From NCBI GenBank assembly GCA_021768185.1, contig JAETNP010000030.1, positions 1 to 32,520 of the forward strand: a DNA stretch of 32,520 nt, given 5' to 3'. Below are positions 1 to 7,396 of the stretch, piece by piece. Source of the DNA: Oscillospiraceae bacterium. Its GTDB lineage: Bacteria > Bacillota > Clostridia > Oscillospirales > Oscillospiraceae. A program made the translations under genes and the position numbers. Numbering within the stretch: position 1 is the stretch's first letter; each line of letters begins with the position of its first letter. The notes under the pieces are model-generated. The model was not told the DNA's origin, searched no databases, and saw only the letters and a program-made list of their open reading frames with translations.

Positions 1-111
1 GGAGCGCCGTGTGCGGTGAAAGTCGCATGCACGGTGCGAAGCGGGGGAAAATCCGCTCTGACTGCTGTTCTCTTATGAGAGCAGTAAAAGCGGCGGATTA
101 CCTATCGCTAT
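1..111 (+). ncRNA. Group II intron, 3' end (domains V and VI)
   Basis: This is the end of a group II intron whose body lies left of the window. Domain V is a hairpin at about 3-37: it has the AGC triad at 3-5, a GTGAAAGT terminal loop at 16-23 and a two-base bulge near 28-29. Domain VI is a second hairpin at about 50-99, with AATCCGC (50-56) pairing with GCGGATT (93-99) and an inner stem ACTGCT/AGCAGT; unpaired adenines at 86-89 could hold the branch point. The exon boundary is placed at 111/112 because the tail ends in an A-pyrimidine pair and a Cna-B reading frame begins there, but it could be several bases off. The frame immediately upstream is closed by stops at 76-78 and 85-87, consistent with intron sequence. 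The intron class and the intron-encoded reverse transcriptase cannot be seen. Confidence 0.85.
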
Positions 112-1791
112 AAGAAGGCCGGCGGCCTCATTATCAATAAAATCGATGCTCTGACAAAGAAGCCGCTGGCAGGCGTGAAATTCAAGATCACTTACGCGGA
201 CGGGACGAACGTAGATTTGGATGGCGGCAAAATTTCCTCCAACGGTTTGTATACGACAGATACCCAAGGGCAGATCAAGATTTCGGGCATTACTGGTACG
301 GTGATCGTAGAGGAGATCGAGGCACTTCCCGGCTATGTGCTCGACCCCAACGCCAAGAAGCGGACGGTGGTGGTCAATGCCAACGACACTCAGACGCTTA
401 CCTTTGAAAACACCCCGGTAGGCGGCGTGGAGATCATCAAGGTAGACGAGAAGGACCGAACCAAGCGGCTGGCCAATGTTACCTTCGAGATCCGACGCAT
501 GGATGACGGCCTCGTGGACACCGTCACCACGGATAAGGATGGTCACGTCCTGCTCGATCTGGATGCTGGCGATTACTATGCGGTGGAAACCCAAGCGGCG
601 GATGGGTACAAGCTCGACAACACGCCCACTTACTTCGCGGTGGAGGACGGCAAGCCCACTGTTGTCACCATCACTAACAAGGCTTTCAGCGGTATCCTGA
701 TCCATAAGATCGACAGCGCCACCCGGAAGGGGATCTATGGGGTGACCTTTTTGCTCTATGACGCCAACATGAATCCGGTGGATCAGTTCACTACGGATCA
801 GAACGGCTACGCATACGTGGACACCCTGGAGCTGTCCGGAAAGGTGTTCCTGCGGGAGCTCTCCAACAAGGGCTACATCGTGGATGAGCAGCTGAAGACC
901 GTCTATGTGAAGCCCGGCGAGACCACGGAGATCACCTGGGAGAATACCGCCATTACGGCCCAGATCCAGATCACCAAAAAGTCCGCCGATTACAACCCCA
1001 CCAACGGCCTGCCCGCCGGGACGCTGCTGCAGGGCGCGGTGTTCGAGATCTACGACAAGGCCGGCAATCTGGTGGACACCATCCGCAGCGACAGCCGGGG
1101 GCTGGCCGTGTCCAGACCTCTCCCCCTGGAGCGGTACACCATCCGGGAGGTGAAGGCTCCCGCCAATTACGGCGTGAACGAAAATGAGCTCACCGCCTAC
1201 CTGGAGCATGAAGGGCAGATCGTCCGCTTCGAGGTGACCAATAAGAGCATGATGACCGGCGTGTCCATCACCAAGACCGGCCCCAGCGAGGTCATGGCGG
1301 GTCAGCCGGTGCGCTACAACTTCTCCGGCATCGCCAACAGCTCCAATGTCCGGCTGGACAGCTTTTATTGGAGGGATGTGCCGCCTGCCGAGGTGCGGCT
1401 GGATACGGTCATCACCGGCACCTACAACTTCCCCGGCGTGTATAAGATCACGTATCGCGTCAACGGCGGCGAGCCCCGGACACTGGCAGATAATCTCAGC
1501 ACCAGCAAGAACTACACACTGGCCGCTTCCTCTGTTGCCCTTGGCCTCGCCAGCAACGAGCGTGTGACGGAGATCATGTTTGTCTTCGGACAGGCCCCCG
1601 CAGGCTTCGCCCAGGTGGAGAAGCCCGCCCTGCTGTGTACCGCCGTATCAAAGATCGCTTCCACGTCCTTTGTGAACGTGGCGGATGTGGGCGGTGTTTA
1701 CAACGGCACGTGGGTGCAGGCCATTTCCCGCTGGGTGACCAAGGTCTATGGTACGCCCGCCAAGCCCAAGCTGCCCCGCACAGGGTATTGA
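112..1791 (+). CDS. SpaA/Cna-B repeat surface protein, 3' exon (partial)
   Basis: About 560 codons of a secreted surface protein whose 5' exon lies beyond the intron at the left edge. Four prealbumin-like Cna-B domains follow one another (roughly 112-414, 415-690, 690-955 and 956-1245). Each opens with an I-x-K-x-D type strand and ends with an E-x-x-A-x-x-GY type motif, the pattern of SpaA domains that form Lys-Asn isopeptide bonds. A different C-terminal domain of about 180 residues follows. The protein ends KPKLPRTGY: an LPXTG-type sortase signal is present but the hydrophobic segment and positive tail that normally follow are absent. No in-frame hydrophobic stretch exists after the stop. 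Such proteins are common on clostridial ICEs, where a role in cell contact is assumed rather than shown. The first ATG of the exon, at 175, is internal and is not the real start. Confidence 0.85.
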   Translation, partial: KKAGGLIINKIDALTKKPLAGVKFKITYADGTNVDLDGGKISSNGLYTTDTQGQIKISGITGTVIVEEIEALPGYVLDPNAKKRTVVVNANDTQTLTFENTPVGGVEIIKVDEKDRTKRLANVTFEIRRMDDGLVDTVTTDKDGHVLLDLDAGDYYAVETQAADGYKLDNTPTYFAVEDGKPTVVTITNKAFSGILIHKIDSATRKGIYGVTFLLYDANMNPVDQFTTDQNGYAYVDTLELSGKVFLRELSNKGYIVDEQLKTVYVKPGETTEITWENTAITAQIQITKKSADYNPTNGLPAGTLLQGAVFEIYDKAGNLVDTIRSDSRGLAVSRPLPLERYTIREVKAPANYGVNENELTAYLEHEGQIVRFEVTNKSMMTGVSITKTGPSEVMAGQPVRYNFSGIANSSNVRLDSFYWRDVPPAEVRLDTVITGTYNFPGVYKITYRVNGGEPRTLADNLSTSKNYTLAASSVALGLASNERVTEIMFVFGQAPAGFAQVEKPALLCTAVSKIASTSFVNVADVGGVYNGTWVQAISRWVTKVYGTPAKPKLPRTGY

Positions 1792-1801
1792 TCCATTCCC
1801 C

Positions 1802-1829
1802 AGGGAGGCCCGCTCCGGCGGGCCTCCCT
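1802..1829 (+). terminator. Hairpin between surface protein and ssb
   Basis: A perfect 12-bp inverted repeat (AGGGAGGCCCGC, loop tccg, GCGGGCCTCCCT) lies just after the surface-protein stop. It is not followed by a T tract, so it may be a weak terminator or an mRNA-stabilising processing hairpin between the surface protein and the ssb operon. Confidence 0.6.
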
Positions 1830-1870
1830 ACATTATAATAAGATTCTATCACGAGAAAGGAGCAGAGTCT

Positions 1871-2227
1871 ATGCTGAAGATCACAGCCATCGGCAACCTG
1901 ACCAACGATGTGGTGCTGCGTACCGGCGAGAACAGTGACAAACCTTACGCCATCCTGCGTATTGCTTCCGACCGCCGCTACCGCGCCCCCAACGGTGACC
2001 GCCTTACCGATTTTATCTCCATCAAGGTTCGGGGCGCTCTGGCGGAGCGTTGCGCGGCCATGGCATACAAGGGCTGCAAGCTGGCCGCTGTAGGAGATTT
2101 TGAGACCATTGCCTTTGCGGAAGATCCCCGCCGCCAGCCGGGGTTTCTCATCAAGGCCACGGAGGTGGAGTTTCTGTCTCCCAGGCGGACGGAGGAATCT
2201 GCCGCAGCCGTTGACGCCGCAGCCTGA
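1871..2227 (+). CDS. ssb: Single-stranded DNA-binding protein
   Basis: A 118-residue SSB with one OB-fold. The N-terminus (MLKITAIGNLTNDVVLRTG) is typical of the family, as are the later strands around ISIKVRG and the C-terminal FLSPRR. In conjugation SSB would coat the transferred strand and the replication intermediates of the circular element. The start at 1871 is preceded by GAAAGGAG about 10 bases upstream; longer in-frame readings begin inside the previous gene's terminator. The flexible tail is very short (AAAVDAAA) and lacks the acidic DDDIPF-like tip through which chromosomal SSBs recruit repair proteins. It is the first gene of an operon: the next gene's ATG overlaps its stop by one base. 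Confidence 0.88.
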   Translation: MLKITAIGNLTNDVVLRTGENSDKPYAILRIASDRRYRAPNGDRLTDFISIKVRGALAERCAAMAYKGCKLAAVGDFETIAFAEDPRRQPGFLIKATEVEFLSPRRTEESAAAVDAAA

Positions 2228-3126
2228 TGAAGAATACGGGCATTGCGTACAGCAGCGCAGACCGCACCCCGGTGGTGCTGCCCGAGATGGCCGGACTGCT
2301 CCCCCCGCTGTCGGGGGAGCAGCTGGCCGCCCTGGAGGCGGACATCCTCGCCAACGGCTGTTACTCGCCTGTCATCGTCAACGAGGATATGGTCATCATT
2401 GACGGCCACAACCGGCAGGCTATCTGCGAAAAACATGATATTCCTTACCAAATGGCGGTGTTCTCGTTCGCGGATATGCTGGAGGCCAAGCAATGGGCGC
2501 TGGACACCCAAAAGGGACGCCGCAATCTGGACAAGTGGGAACTGGGCAAGATTGCCCTCCGGCTGAAGCCGGATATTGAAGCAAAGGCAAAGGAAAATAT
2601 GTCCGCAGGCGGGGAAGGTTTGGCAATATTGCCAAACCTTCCCCCTGTTAATACCCGCAGAGAGCTGGCAAAAGCCGTTGGCCTGGGAGAGCGTACCATG
2701 GGCAAGGTCATGCAGATCGATGAACGCGCCCCTGCCGCTGTGAGAGAAGCCCTGGACAGCGGCGACCTGTCCATCAATCAGGGGTACAACATCACCCGGC
2801 AGGTACAGGAACTGCCGGAGGAGCGGCGGGAGGAGGCCGCCGCCCAGGCGGTGGAGCTGGAAAAGGCAAAGAAGGAGATCCGGCAGGCGGACGCCGAGTC
2901 AGACCGCCGCCATAAGATCGCGGGACTATTCTGCAAAGCCTTCGAACGGGCTGTCCTTCTGACGCCTACGGAAGAAAATGTGCGGATCTGGACGCAATGC
3001 ACCCGCATGACGCCGGAGGAGATTGCGGACAACGCCAAGGAGGCCCGCGAGCTGGCGGAGGTGTTCGCCTCCATCGCAGGCATCCTGGAAACACTGCTGC
3101 CGGGAGGTGTCAGCAATGCCGGGTGA
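2227..3126 (+). CDS. ParB/Srx-domain DNA-binding protein
   Basis: A 299-residue protein with an N-terminal ParB/sulfiredoxin-like domain (about residues 20-115). It carries the family's loop motif as IIDGHNRQAI (about residues 57-66), followed by a helix-turn-helix region (about residues 145-175, TRRELAKAVGLGERTMGKVM) and a charged helical C-terminus. In plasmid ParB the first domain binds CTP and the helix-turn-helix binds the centromere. ParB-like proteins of this size on ICEs and phages are often transcription regulators or accessory segregation factors, and no ParA is adjacent. The start codon overlaps the ssb stop (TGATG), so translation is coupled. A perfect 34-bp palindrome is embedded at 2611-2644, coding the linker before the helix-turn-helix. 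Confidence 0.8.
   Translation: MKNTGIAYSSADRTPVVLPEMAGLLPPLSGEQLAALEADILANGCYSPVIVNEDMVIIDGHNRQAICEKHDIPYQMAVFSFADMLEAKQWALDTQKGRRNLDKWELGKIALRLKPDIEAKAKENMSAGGEGLAILPNLPPVNTRRELAKAVGLGERTMGKVMQIDERAPAAVREALDSGDLSINQGYNITRQVQELPEERREEAAAQAVELEKAKKEIRQADAESDRRHKIAGLFCKAFERAVLLTPTEENVRIWTQCTRMTPEEIADNAKEARELAEVFASIAGILETLLPGGVSNAG
2611..2644. repeat. Perfect 34-bp palindrome inside the ParB-like gene
   Basis: The two 17-base arms (GGGGAAGGTTTGGCAAT and its exact reverse complement) meet with no spacer. The bases on either side do not extend the pairing. It encodes the residues GEGLAILPNLPP between the ParB-like and helix-turn-helix domains. In RNA it would form a very stable hairpin; in DNA it could be a cruciform or a binding site for a symmetric dimer. 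Confidence 0.95.
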
Positions 3127-3874
3127 GATATCTGTCCGTCAGTGGCTGGAGAAATTTCACGCCTGCTTGCAAGGCCCCAAGGATTTTTCGGCTCAATTCG
3201 AGGGCGATTGGTATGATTCGTTTTTCAGCGACAACAATGAGATGCGCCGCCGTGTTTCACGCTTTGCTGTGTTGGCTGCGGCAATTACAGATCCGTACAT
3301 ATTGGACAATTACTATATTTGGTTCTACGAACACAGCATGCCGTTCTCCGGGAAACCATACGACGACATCCGGTTTGACCCTTTGTCCGGCGAACGGAAT
3401 GGTCAGTATTTTCTGGTCAGTCTGAATCGTGCAGGGAGGAAAAGATGGTCGCTGTACAGCGAACGGTTTGGTTTTTCCGCGCCGGAATTTGAATGCGGTA
3501 ATGTGCGCGGCATGGCCAAGTACATAGACGGCATGGGGCGGCAGTTCGCGCAGGGGATAAAGCCCGCGTTTCTTTTGGAGAAGTGGGCGGTGGAGCGGTT
3601 TATCACGCGGCAGGACGGTTTTGGTGACAGCGTAGTCTACCGGGCCGGAGAGCATCGCTACCGCTACAGATCTTCCAACAACCCCAAGCTGCGGACCGCC
3701 ATTGTTGCCTCCGTTTCGGAGGAACTTCCGGGTGGTTTTCCCTTGGATCAGGCAAAGGAATTTCGCGGCCTTCTCGTCTGGTCTCCGGATGGGATGGAGC
3801 GAGATGATGTGGAAAAAAGCGCTGCCGCACAAGAGAGACAAATCTCCAAAAAGGAAAGAGAGGTGGAACGATGA
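3116..3874 (+). CDS. Hypothetical protein, ICE operon
   Basis: A 252-residue protein I do not recognise. The ATG at 3116 is chosen because it has GGGAGGTG just upstream and overlaps the end of the ParB-like gene; an in-frame ATG at 3023 lies deep inside that gene and lacks a ribosome site. The sequence is soluble-looking, rich in aromatic residues, with no signal peptide or membrane segment. The C-terminus is strongly charged (KSAAAQERQISKKEREVER). Its G+C content is visibly lower than that of its neighbours, which suggests a separate origin. It overlaps the next gene by four bases (ATGA), so it is part of the same coupled operon. Confidence 0.7.
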   Translation: MPGEISVRQWLEKFHACLQGPKDFSAQFEGDWYDSFFSDNNEMRRRVSRFAVLAAAITDPYILDNYYIWFYEHSMPFSGKPYDDIRFDPLSGERNGQYFLVSLNRAGRKRWSLYSERFGFSAPEFECGNVRGMAKYIDGMGRQFAQGIKPAFLLEKWAVERFITRQDGFGDSVVYRAGEHRYRYRSSNNPKLRTAIVASVSEELPGGFPLDQAKEFRGLLVWSPDGMERDDVEKSAAAQERQISKKEREVER

Positions 3875-4296
3875 GCGGAGAACGGCCTGTACGGACAACA
3901 GGGCCTCCCGGCAGGCGGCTCCTGCCGCCGGAAGCGGAGGCGGAGATCCTGGCGCGGCTGTTCGTGCAGATGCACATCAGCTCGGAGGAGATCGTTGAGA
4001 TCCTGCGCCGGCATGATGTATCCGGCGACATCGACGCCCTCCAGGACGGCTACCGGAAACGGCTGGGCCAGCGTCTTCTGGCCAGCCTCCGGGACGAGAA
4101 CGGCGGCCGGGAGGTGCTGTCCACCAACGGTGGCGATTACGTGGTGGTGGAGTGCTGCAATGACCGGCGGCAGCTCCAGGCTATCCGCCACCGTATCCAG
4201 GGCCAGATGAACGGCCTGGACATGTCTGCGGCCAAGGTGCAGGGGCGTATCCGGGTGCTGGAGCGGTTCATTGCCCGGTTCAGAAAGAAGGAATGA
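3871..4296 (+). CDS. Hypothetical small protein, ICE operon
   Basis: A 141-residue protein of unknown function. The N-terminus is basic and proline-rich (about residues 5-20), the middle is helical with an acidic stretch (SSEEIVEILRRHDVSGDID), and the C-terminus is basic and helical (about residues 105-141, ending FIARFRKKE). No enzyme motif is visible. The start overlaps the previous stop as ATGA and the ribosome site GAAAGAGAGGTGG precedes it, so coupling is likely. The downstream gene again starts at its stop codon. Confidence 0.7.
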   Translation: MSGERPVRTTGPPGRRLLPPEAEAEILARLFVQMHISSEEIVEILRRHDVSGDIDALQDGYRKRLGQRLLASLRDENGGREVLSTNGGDYVVVECCNDRRQLQAIRHRIQGQMNGLDMSAAKVQGRIRVLERFIARFRKKE

Positions 4297-4298
4297 AT

Positions 4299-5489
4299 AT
4301 GGCAGAAGATCATTTGCACAAGCTAAAGCTGTACAGCCCAATCCAAGTGGACATCATCGACCGGGATATCCCTGGCTCCGCTGTTCCTTTGCAGGCGGTA
4401 AGCCATGAGCGGAAAATGGAATATCTGGAGTTGATCATGAGCGCTTTTCAGAAACTCCAATCTCAGGAGGAGGCCCGAAATGCTTTTATGGCTCCCCGGC
4501 AGGAGTGGTCGGAGACGCTGGGAGAAAAAATCGTTTCCCTGACACGTTCGGTGGGCATGATCAACGGCAGACCCCATGGAATTTATATTTGCCGGAGCAG
4601 CGGGGAATTCGATCCGGAGGAAGTGGAAACGGTGAAAGCCTTCTGCCGGTATCAATGGGAGCAGGGTTGGGGCGAAGGTTACGTCCACTGTCCCCGTCAA
4701 GGTTCCGGCCTGGGCCTGTACATCCACTTCTGGCAGGATGACGGCGCGCCTCTGTTGACCAGAGAGCAGTGGGAAGCCGCACGGGACATGGAAAAGAGCA
4801 GGGCCACCGTGACAGAAATTACGCCGGAAACTTTCTGGATGCTGCTGGCCCAGGCGAAAGATGTCTGCGGTGAGGACCAGGAAACAACTGCGTACTGGCT
4901 GACGGAGCGGCTGCTGGAGATGGGGCCTGAACAGACTTTGAATTTCCACAATATCCTGCACGGGTACATGGAATTGGCGGATCAGTATGGACTGTGGAAC
5001 GCGGCGATCCTGATGCGGGAGGACGGCTGCCATAGCGACAGCTTTGAGGATTTCCGCAGCTGGCTCATTGCCCAGGGCAGGGATACCTATCTGGCGGCAT
5101 TGAAAAACCCGGACTCCCTGGCGGATTTTCCTGCTGATACGGACTGCCGGTTTGCAGCCCTGCCATACGTGGGCGACATGGCGTATGACCGGCTGACAGG
5201 CCGGATGGCATACGCCGATGTTGACCCGGACGAGCACCGGAAGTTGGTGGCGGAACTGCGGAAGGACATCGTGTACGGCGCGGAGATCGGATACCCCCAT
5301 GAGTGGTCGGAGATAGCCGCTTATCTCCCCCGCCTGACAGCCCAGCGCCTGACGCCGGAGGAGCTGCGGGCCTGCATCTGCCGGGGGTATATATGGAACC
5401 ATGATGATCCGGATATCCAGAGAGCGCGGGCGGCGGCTCCGAAAAAGAAGGGCCGCTCCGGTAATAAGAAGGGAGATAAAAGCAGATGA
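4299..5489 (+). CDS. DUF4240-containing protein (two-part)
   Basis: A 396-residue protein. The C-terminal half (about residues 170-275) is a DUF4240 domain: it begins with FWMLLAQAKDVCGEDQE, contains LWNAAILMREDGCHSDSFEDF and ends with the hallmark SWLIAQGRDTYLAALKNPDS. DUF4240 proteins have no established biochemical role. The N-terminal ~160 residues are a separate domain I do not recognise. The last 25 residues are a basic Lys/Arg tail that could bind nucleic acid. ATGs exist at 4293 and 4299; the second is preferred because GAAGGA is then six bases away instead of touching the codon. The next gene is a paralogue of its C-terminal half, pointing to tandem duplication. Confidence 0.8.
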   Translation: MAEDHLHKLKLYSPIQVDIIDRDIPGSAVPLQAVSHERKMEYLELIMSAFQKLQSQEEARNAFMAPRQEWSETLGEKIVSLTRSVGMINGRPHGIYICRSSGEFDPEEVETVKAFCRYQWEQGWGEGYVHCPRQGSGLGLYIHFWQDDGAPLLTREQWEAARDMEKSRATVTEITPETFWMLLAQAKDVCGEDQETTAYWLTERLLEMGPEQTLNFHNILHGYMELADQYGLWNAAILMREDGCHSDSFEDFRSWLIAQGRDTYLAALKNPDSLADFPADTDCRFAALPYVGDMAYDRLTGRMAYADVDPDEHRKLVAELRKDIVYGAEIGYPHEWSEIAAYLPRLTAQRLTPEELRACICRGYIWNHDDPDIQRARAAAPKKKGRSGNKKGDKSR

Positions 5490-6175
5490 ACGGATCGTCT
5501 ATTGCAGAAATCAATAGAGACACCTTCTGGACGCTGATCGACCAGGCAAGGGAGCAGTGCGGCCAGGACTTGGACGCTTCTGCCCAATGGCTGAAGAATT
5601 GCCTGCTCACTATGGAGCCGCAGCAGTCGCAGAATTTTCATGATATTATGCACGCTTACATGGATGCGGCAAATAAATATGGCCTTTGGACTGCCGGTGA
5701 GATCATGTGTGAGTACGGCTGTACAGACGACGGCTTCATGGACTTTCGGGCATGGGTCATTGCCCAGGGCAAAGAGGTCTATCTGGCCGCACTGAATGAT
5801 CCGGATTCTCTGGCGGATGTGCCGGCCTATGGCGGCTGCCAATTTGAATCGCTGCTCTATATTGGGGACATCGCCTACGAGGAGCTGACAGGGCGCAGTG
5901 CATACGACGATATTGACAAGGCTGCTTACAAGAAACTGAAAGCAGAGATAAGGCAAAGCATCACGTATGGCGATGGGATCGGTTATCCCTATAGCGGTGC
6001 GGACATCCCCGCTTACCTTCCCCGGTTGTGCCGCAAGAATTTTACAGAGGCGGAGATACTTTTTAATTTCAGCCGGCGCCAGATATGGAATTCCACCGCC
6101 CCCGAAATCAAAAGGGCCAGGAAGTCTGAGAAAAAGAGCAAAAAAGTTCAACAGAGGAAGGGAGACGCAAGATGA
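5486..6175 (+). CDS. DUF4240-domain protein (paralogue)
   Basis: A 229-residue protein that is essentially the DUF4240 half of the preceding gene alone. It starts with a short leader and then DTFWTLIDQAREQCGQD, LWTAGEIMCEYGCTDDGF and AWVIAQGKEVYLAALNDPDS. The region after the domain also matches its neighbour (SLADVPAYGGCQFESLLYIGD compared with SLADFPADTDCRFAALPYVGD), and both have a basic tail rich in lysine. Start and previous stop overlap (ATGA). Function is unknown. Two adjacent diverged copies suggest either a heteromeric pair or recent expansion. Confidence 0.82.
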   Translation: MNGSSIAEINRDTFWTLIDQAREQCGQDLDASAQWLKNCLLTMEPQQSQNFHDIMHAYMDAANKYGLWTAGEIMCEYGCTDDGFMDFRAWVIAQGKEVYLAALNDPDSLADVPAYGGCQFESLLYIGDIAYEELTGRSAYDDIDKAAYKKLKAEIRQSITYGDGIGYPYSGADIPAYLPRLCRKNFTEAEILFNFSRRQIWNSTAPEIKRARKSEKKSKKVQQRKGDAR

Positions 6176-7101
6176 ATGACAACATTACGATTGGCGTCGA
6201 TCACGGCTACGCAGCCATAAAAACCACTCATTTCACCTTCCCCACCGGGCTGGTGGGGTATGACCATGAACCCTACACCCAAAAGGACGTGCTGGAATAT
6301 GGCGGCAAATTCTACGTGGTGGGCAGCGGCCGTCAGCCGCTCCAGAAAAACAAAACCGCCACGGGAGACTACTACCTCATGACGCTGGCGGCCATTGCTT
6401 TGGAGCTGTCCCACCGGGGCGCAGAGACCACAGCCGATGTGCATCTGGCGGCTGGCCTGCCCCTCACCAGCTTCGGGCGGGACAAGAAGAAATTCCGGGA
6501 GTATCTGCTCCGGGACGGTCAGCCGGTGTCCTTCCGCTACGGGGGGAACGACTACCGGATCACTATCACGGATGTGTCTCTGTTCCCCCAGGGCTATGCC
6601 GCAGTGCTGACGCAGACGGCTCTGCTGGACGAGCCCTCCGTCATTGTGGCGGACATCGGAGGCTGGACGGTGGACCTGATGCGGCTGGACAACCGTATCC
6701 CCAACGCCGCCACCTGCCGGAGTCTGGAGCTTGGCATGATCCGCTGTCTGGACGAGGTCGCGGAGCAGATCCGCCGCGCCCTGGGGCTGTCCATGACGGC
6801 GGCACAGATCGAGAGCGTTCTGCGAGGCGGAGTCAGCAGCGTGGATGAGAAGGCGAAGCAGATCATCCATCGGGAGGCCGGGGCCTACGTCCGCCGTCTG
6901 CTGTCCGCCATCACCGAGAGCGGGCTGGACGTTCGCGCCATGCCCACGATTTTCCTGGGCGGCGGGGCGGCGCTGATGAAACGCCACGTTGGAGCCACAG
7001 ACGGCCTCTGCCGGCCTCTTATCCTGGACGACGTATGTCTGAACGCCAAAGGGTATGAACGCCTTATAGGGCAGATGTCGGCCCGTGTGAGCCATGGCTG
7101 A
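6172..7101 (+). CDS. ParM/StbA-like actin-type ATPase
   Basis: A 309-residue actin-fold ATPase resembling plasmid segregation proteins ParM/StbA. Visible nucleotide motifs are phosphate-1 GVDHGYAAIKT (residues 8-18), phosphate-2 VADIGGWTVDLM (159-170) and the adenosine motif FLGGGAAL (261-268). In type II partition systems such proteins polymerise into filaments that push plasmid copies apart after binding a ParR-centromere complex. The next gene, overlapping by eight bases, is a small protein suited to be that ParR. On an ICE this would keep the excised circular form in dividing cells (inference). The upstream flank is entirely coding, so no classical parC repeat array is visible before it. 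Confidence 0.85.
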   Translation: MNDNITIGVDHGYAAIKTTHFTFPTGLVGYDHEPYTQKDVLEYGGKFYVVGSGRQPLQKNKTATGDYYLMTLAAIALELSHRGAETTADVHLAAGLPLTSFGRDKKKFREYLLRDGQPVSFRYGGNDYRITITDVSLFPQGYAAVLTQTALLDEPSVIVADIGGWTVDLMRLDNRIPNAATCRSLELGMIRCLDEVAEQIRRALGLSMTAAQIESVLRGGVSSVDEKAKQIIHREAGAYVRRLLSAITESGLDVRAMPTIFLGGGAALMKRHVGATDGLCRPLILDDVCLNAKGYERLIGQMSARVSHG

Positions 7102-7396
7102 AAAACGGAGGCTGAACCTCTCGTTTTCCCTGGCCTCGCCCCGTCAGAGGGAGGCGTGGAAACTCCTGCGGGCCATCCCCTCCGGACAGCGGACGGATGC
7201 TGTTTGCCGGATGATCCTGGAGCACCGCAGCCAGCAGGAACTGCTGGAAGCTGTGCGCGCCGCTGTCCGGGAGGAGCTGCGCCACGTTCAGATTGTATCA
7301 CAAATTGAACAGGCAGAGCAGCCGGAAGCCGGGAGCGTCCATGACGATGTTCTCAGCTTTTTGTTTTCTCTGCAAAACGATACGGAGCAGCTATGA
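7094..7396 (+). CDS. Putative ParR-like adaptor protein
   Basis: A 100-residue protein. Its N-terminus (KRRLNLSFSLASPRQREAWKLLRAI) is basic and could form the ribbon-helix-helix fold used by ParR to grip the centromere. The C-terminus is acidic (SVHDDVLSFLFSLQNDTEQL), as expected for a tail that caps an actin-like filament. The assignment rests mainly on position: it overlaps the 3' end of the ParM-like gene and is of the right size. It overlaps the next start by four bases (ATGA). A different small regulatory protein remains possible. Confidence 0.6.
   Translation: MAEKRRLNLSFSLASPRQREAWKLLRAIPSGQRTDAVCRMILEHRSQQELLEAVRAAVREELRHVQIVSQIEQAEQPEAGSVHDDVLSFLFSLQNDTEQL

Noticed and set aside
73..1209. 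378-codon minus-strand frame opposite the surface protein
   Set aside because: Antisense shadow of the Cna-B repeats; it also crosses into intron domain VI.
4323..5402. 359-codon minus-strand frame
   Set aside because: Antisense of the DUF4240 gene; no family resemblance or start signal.
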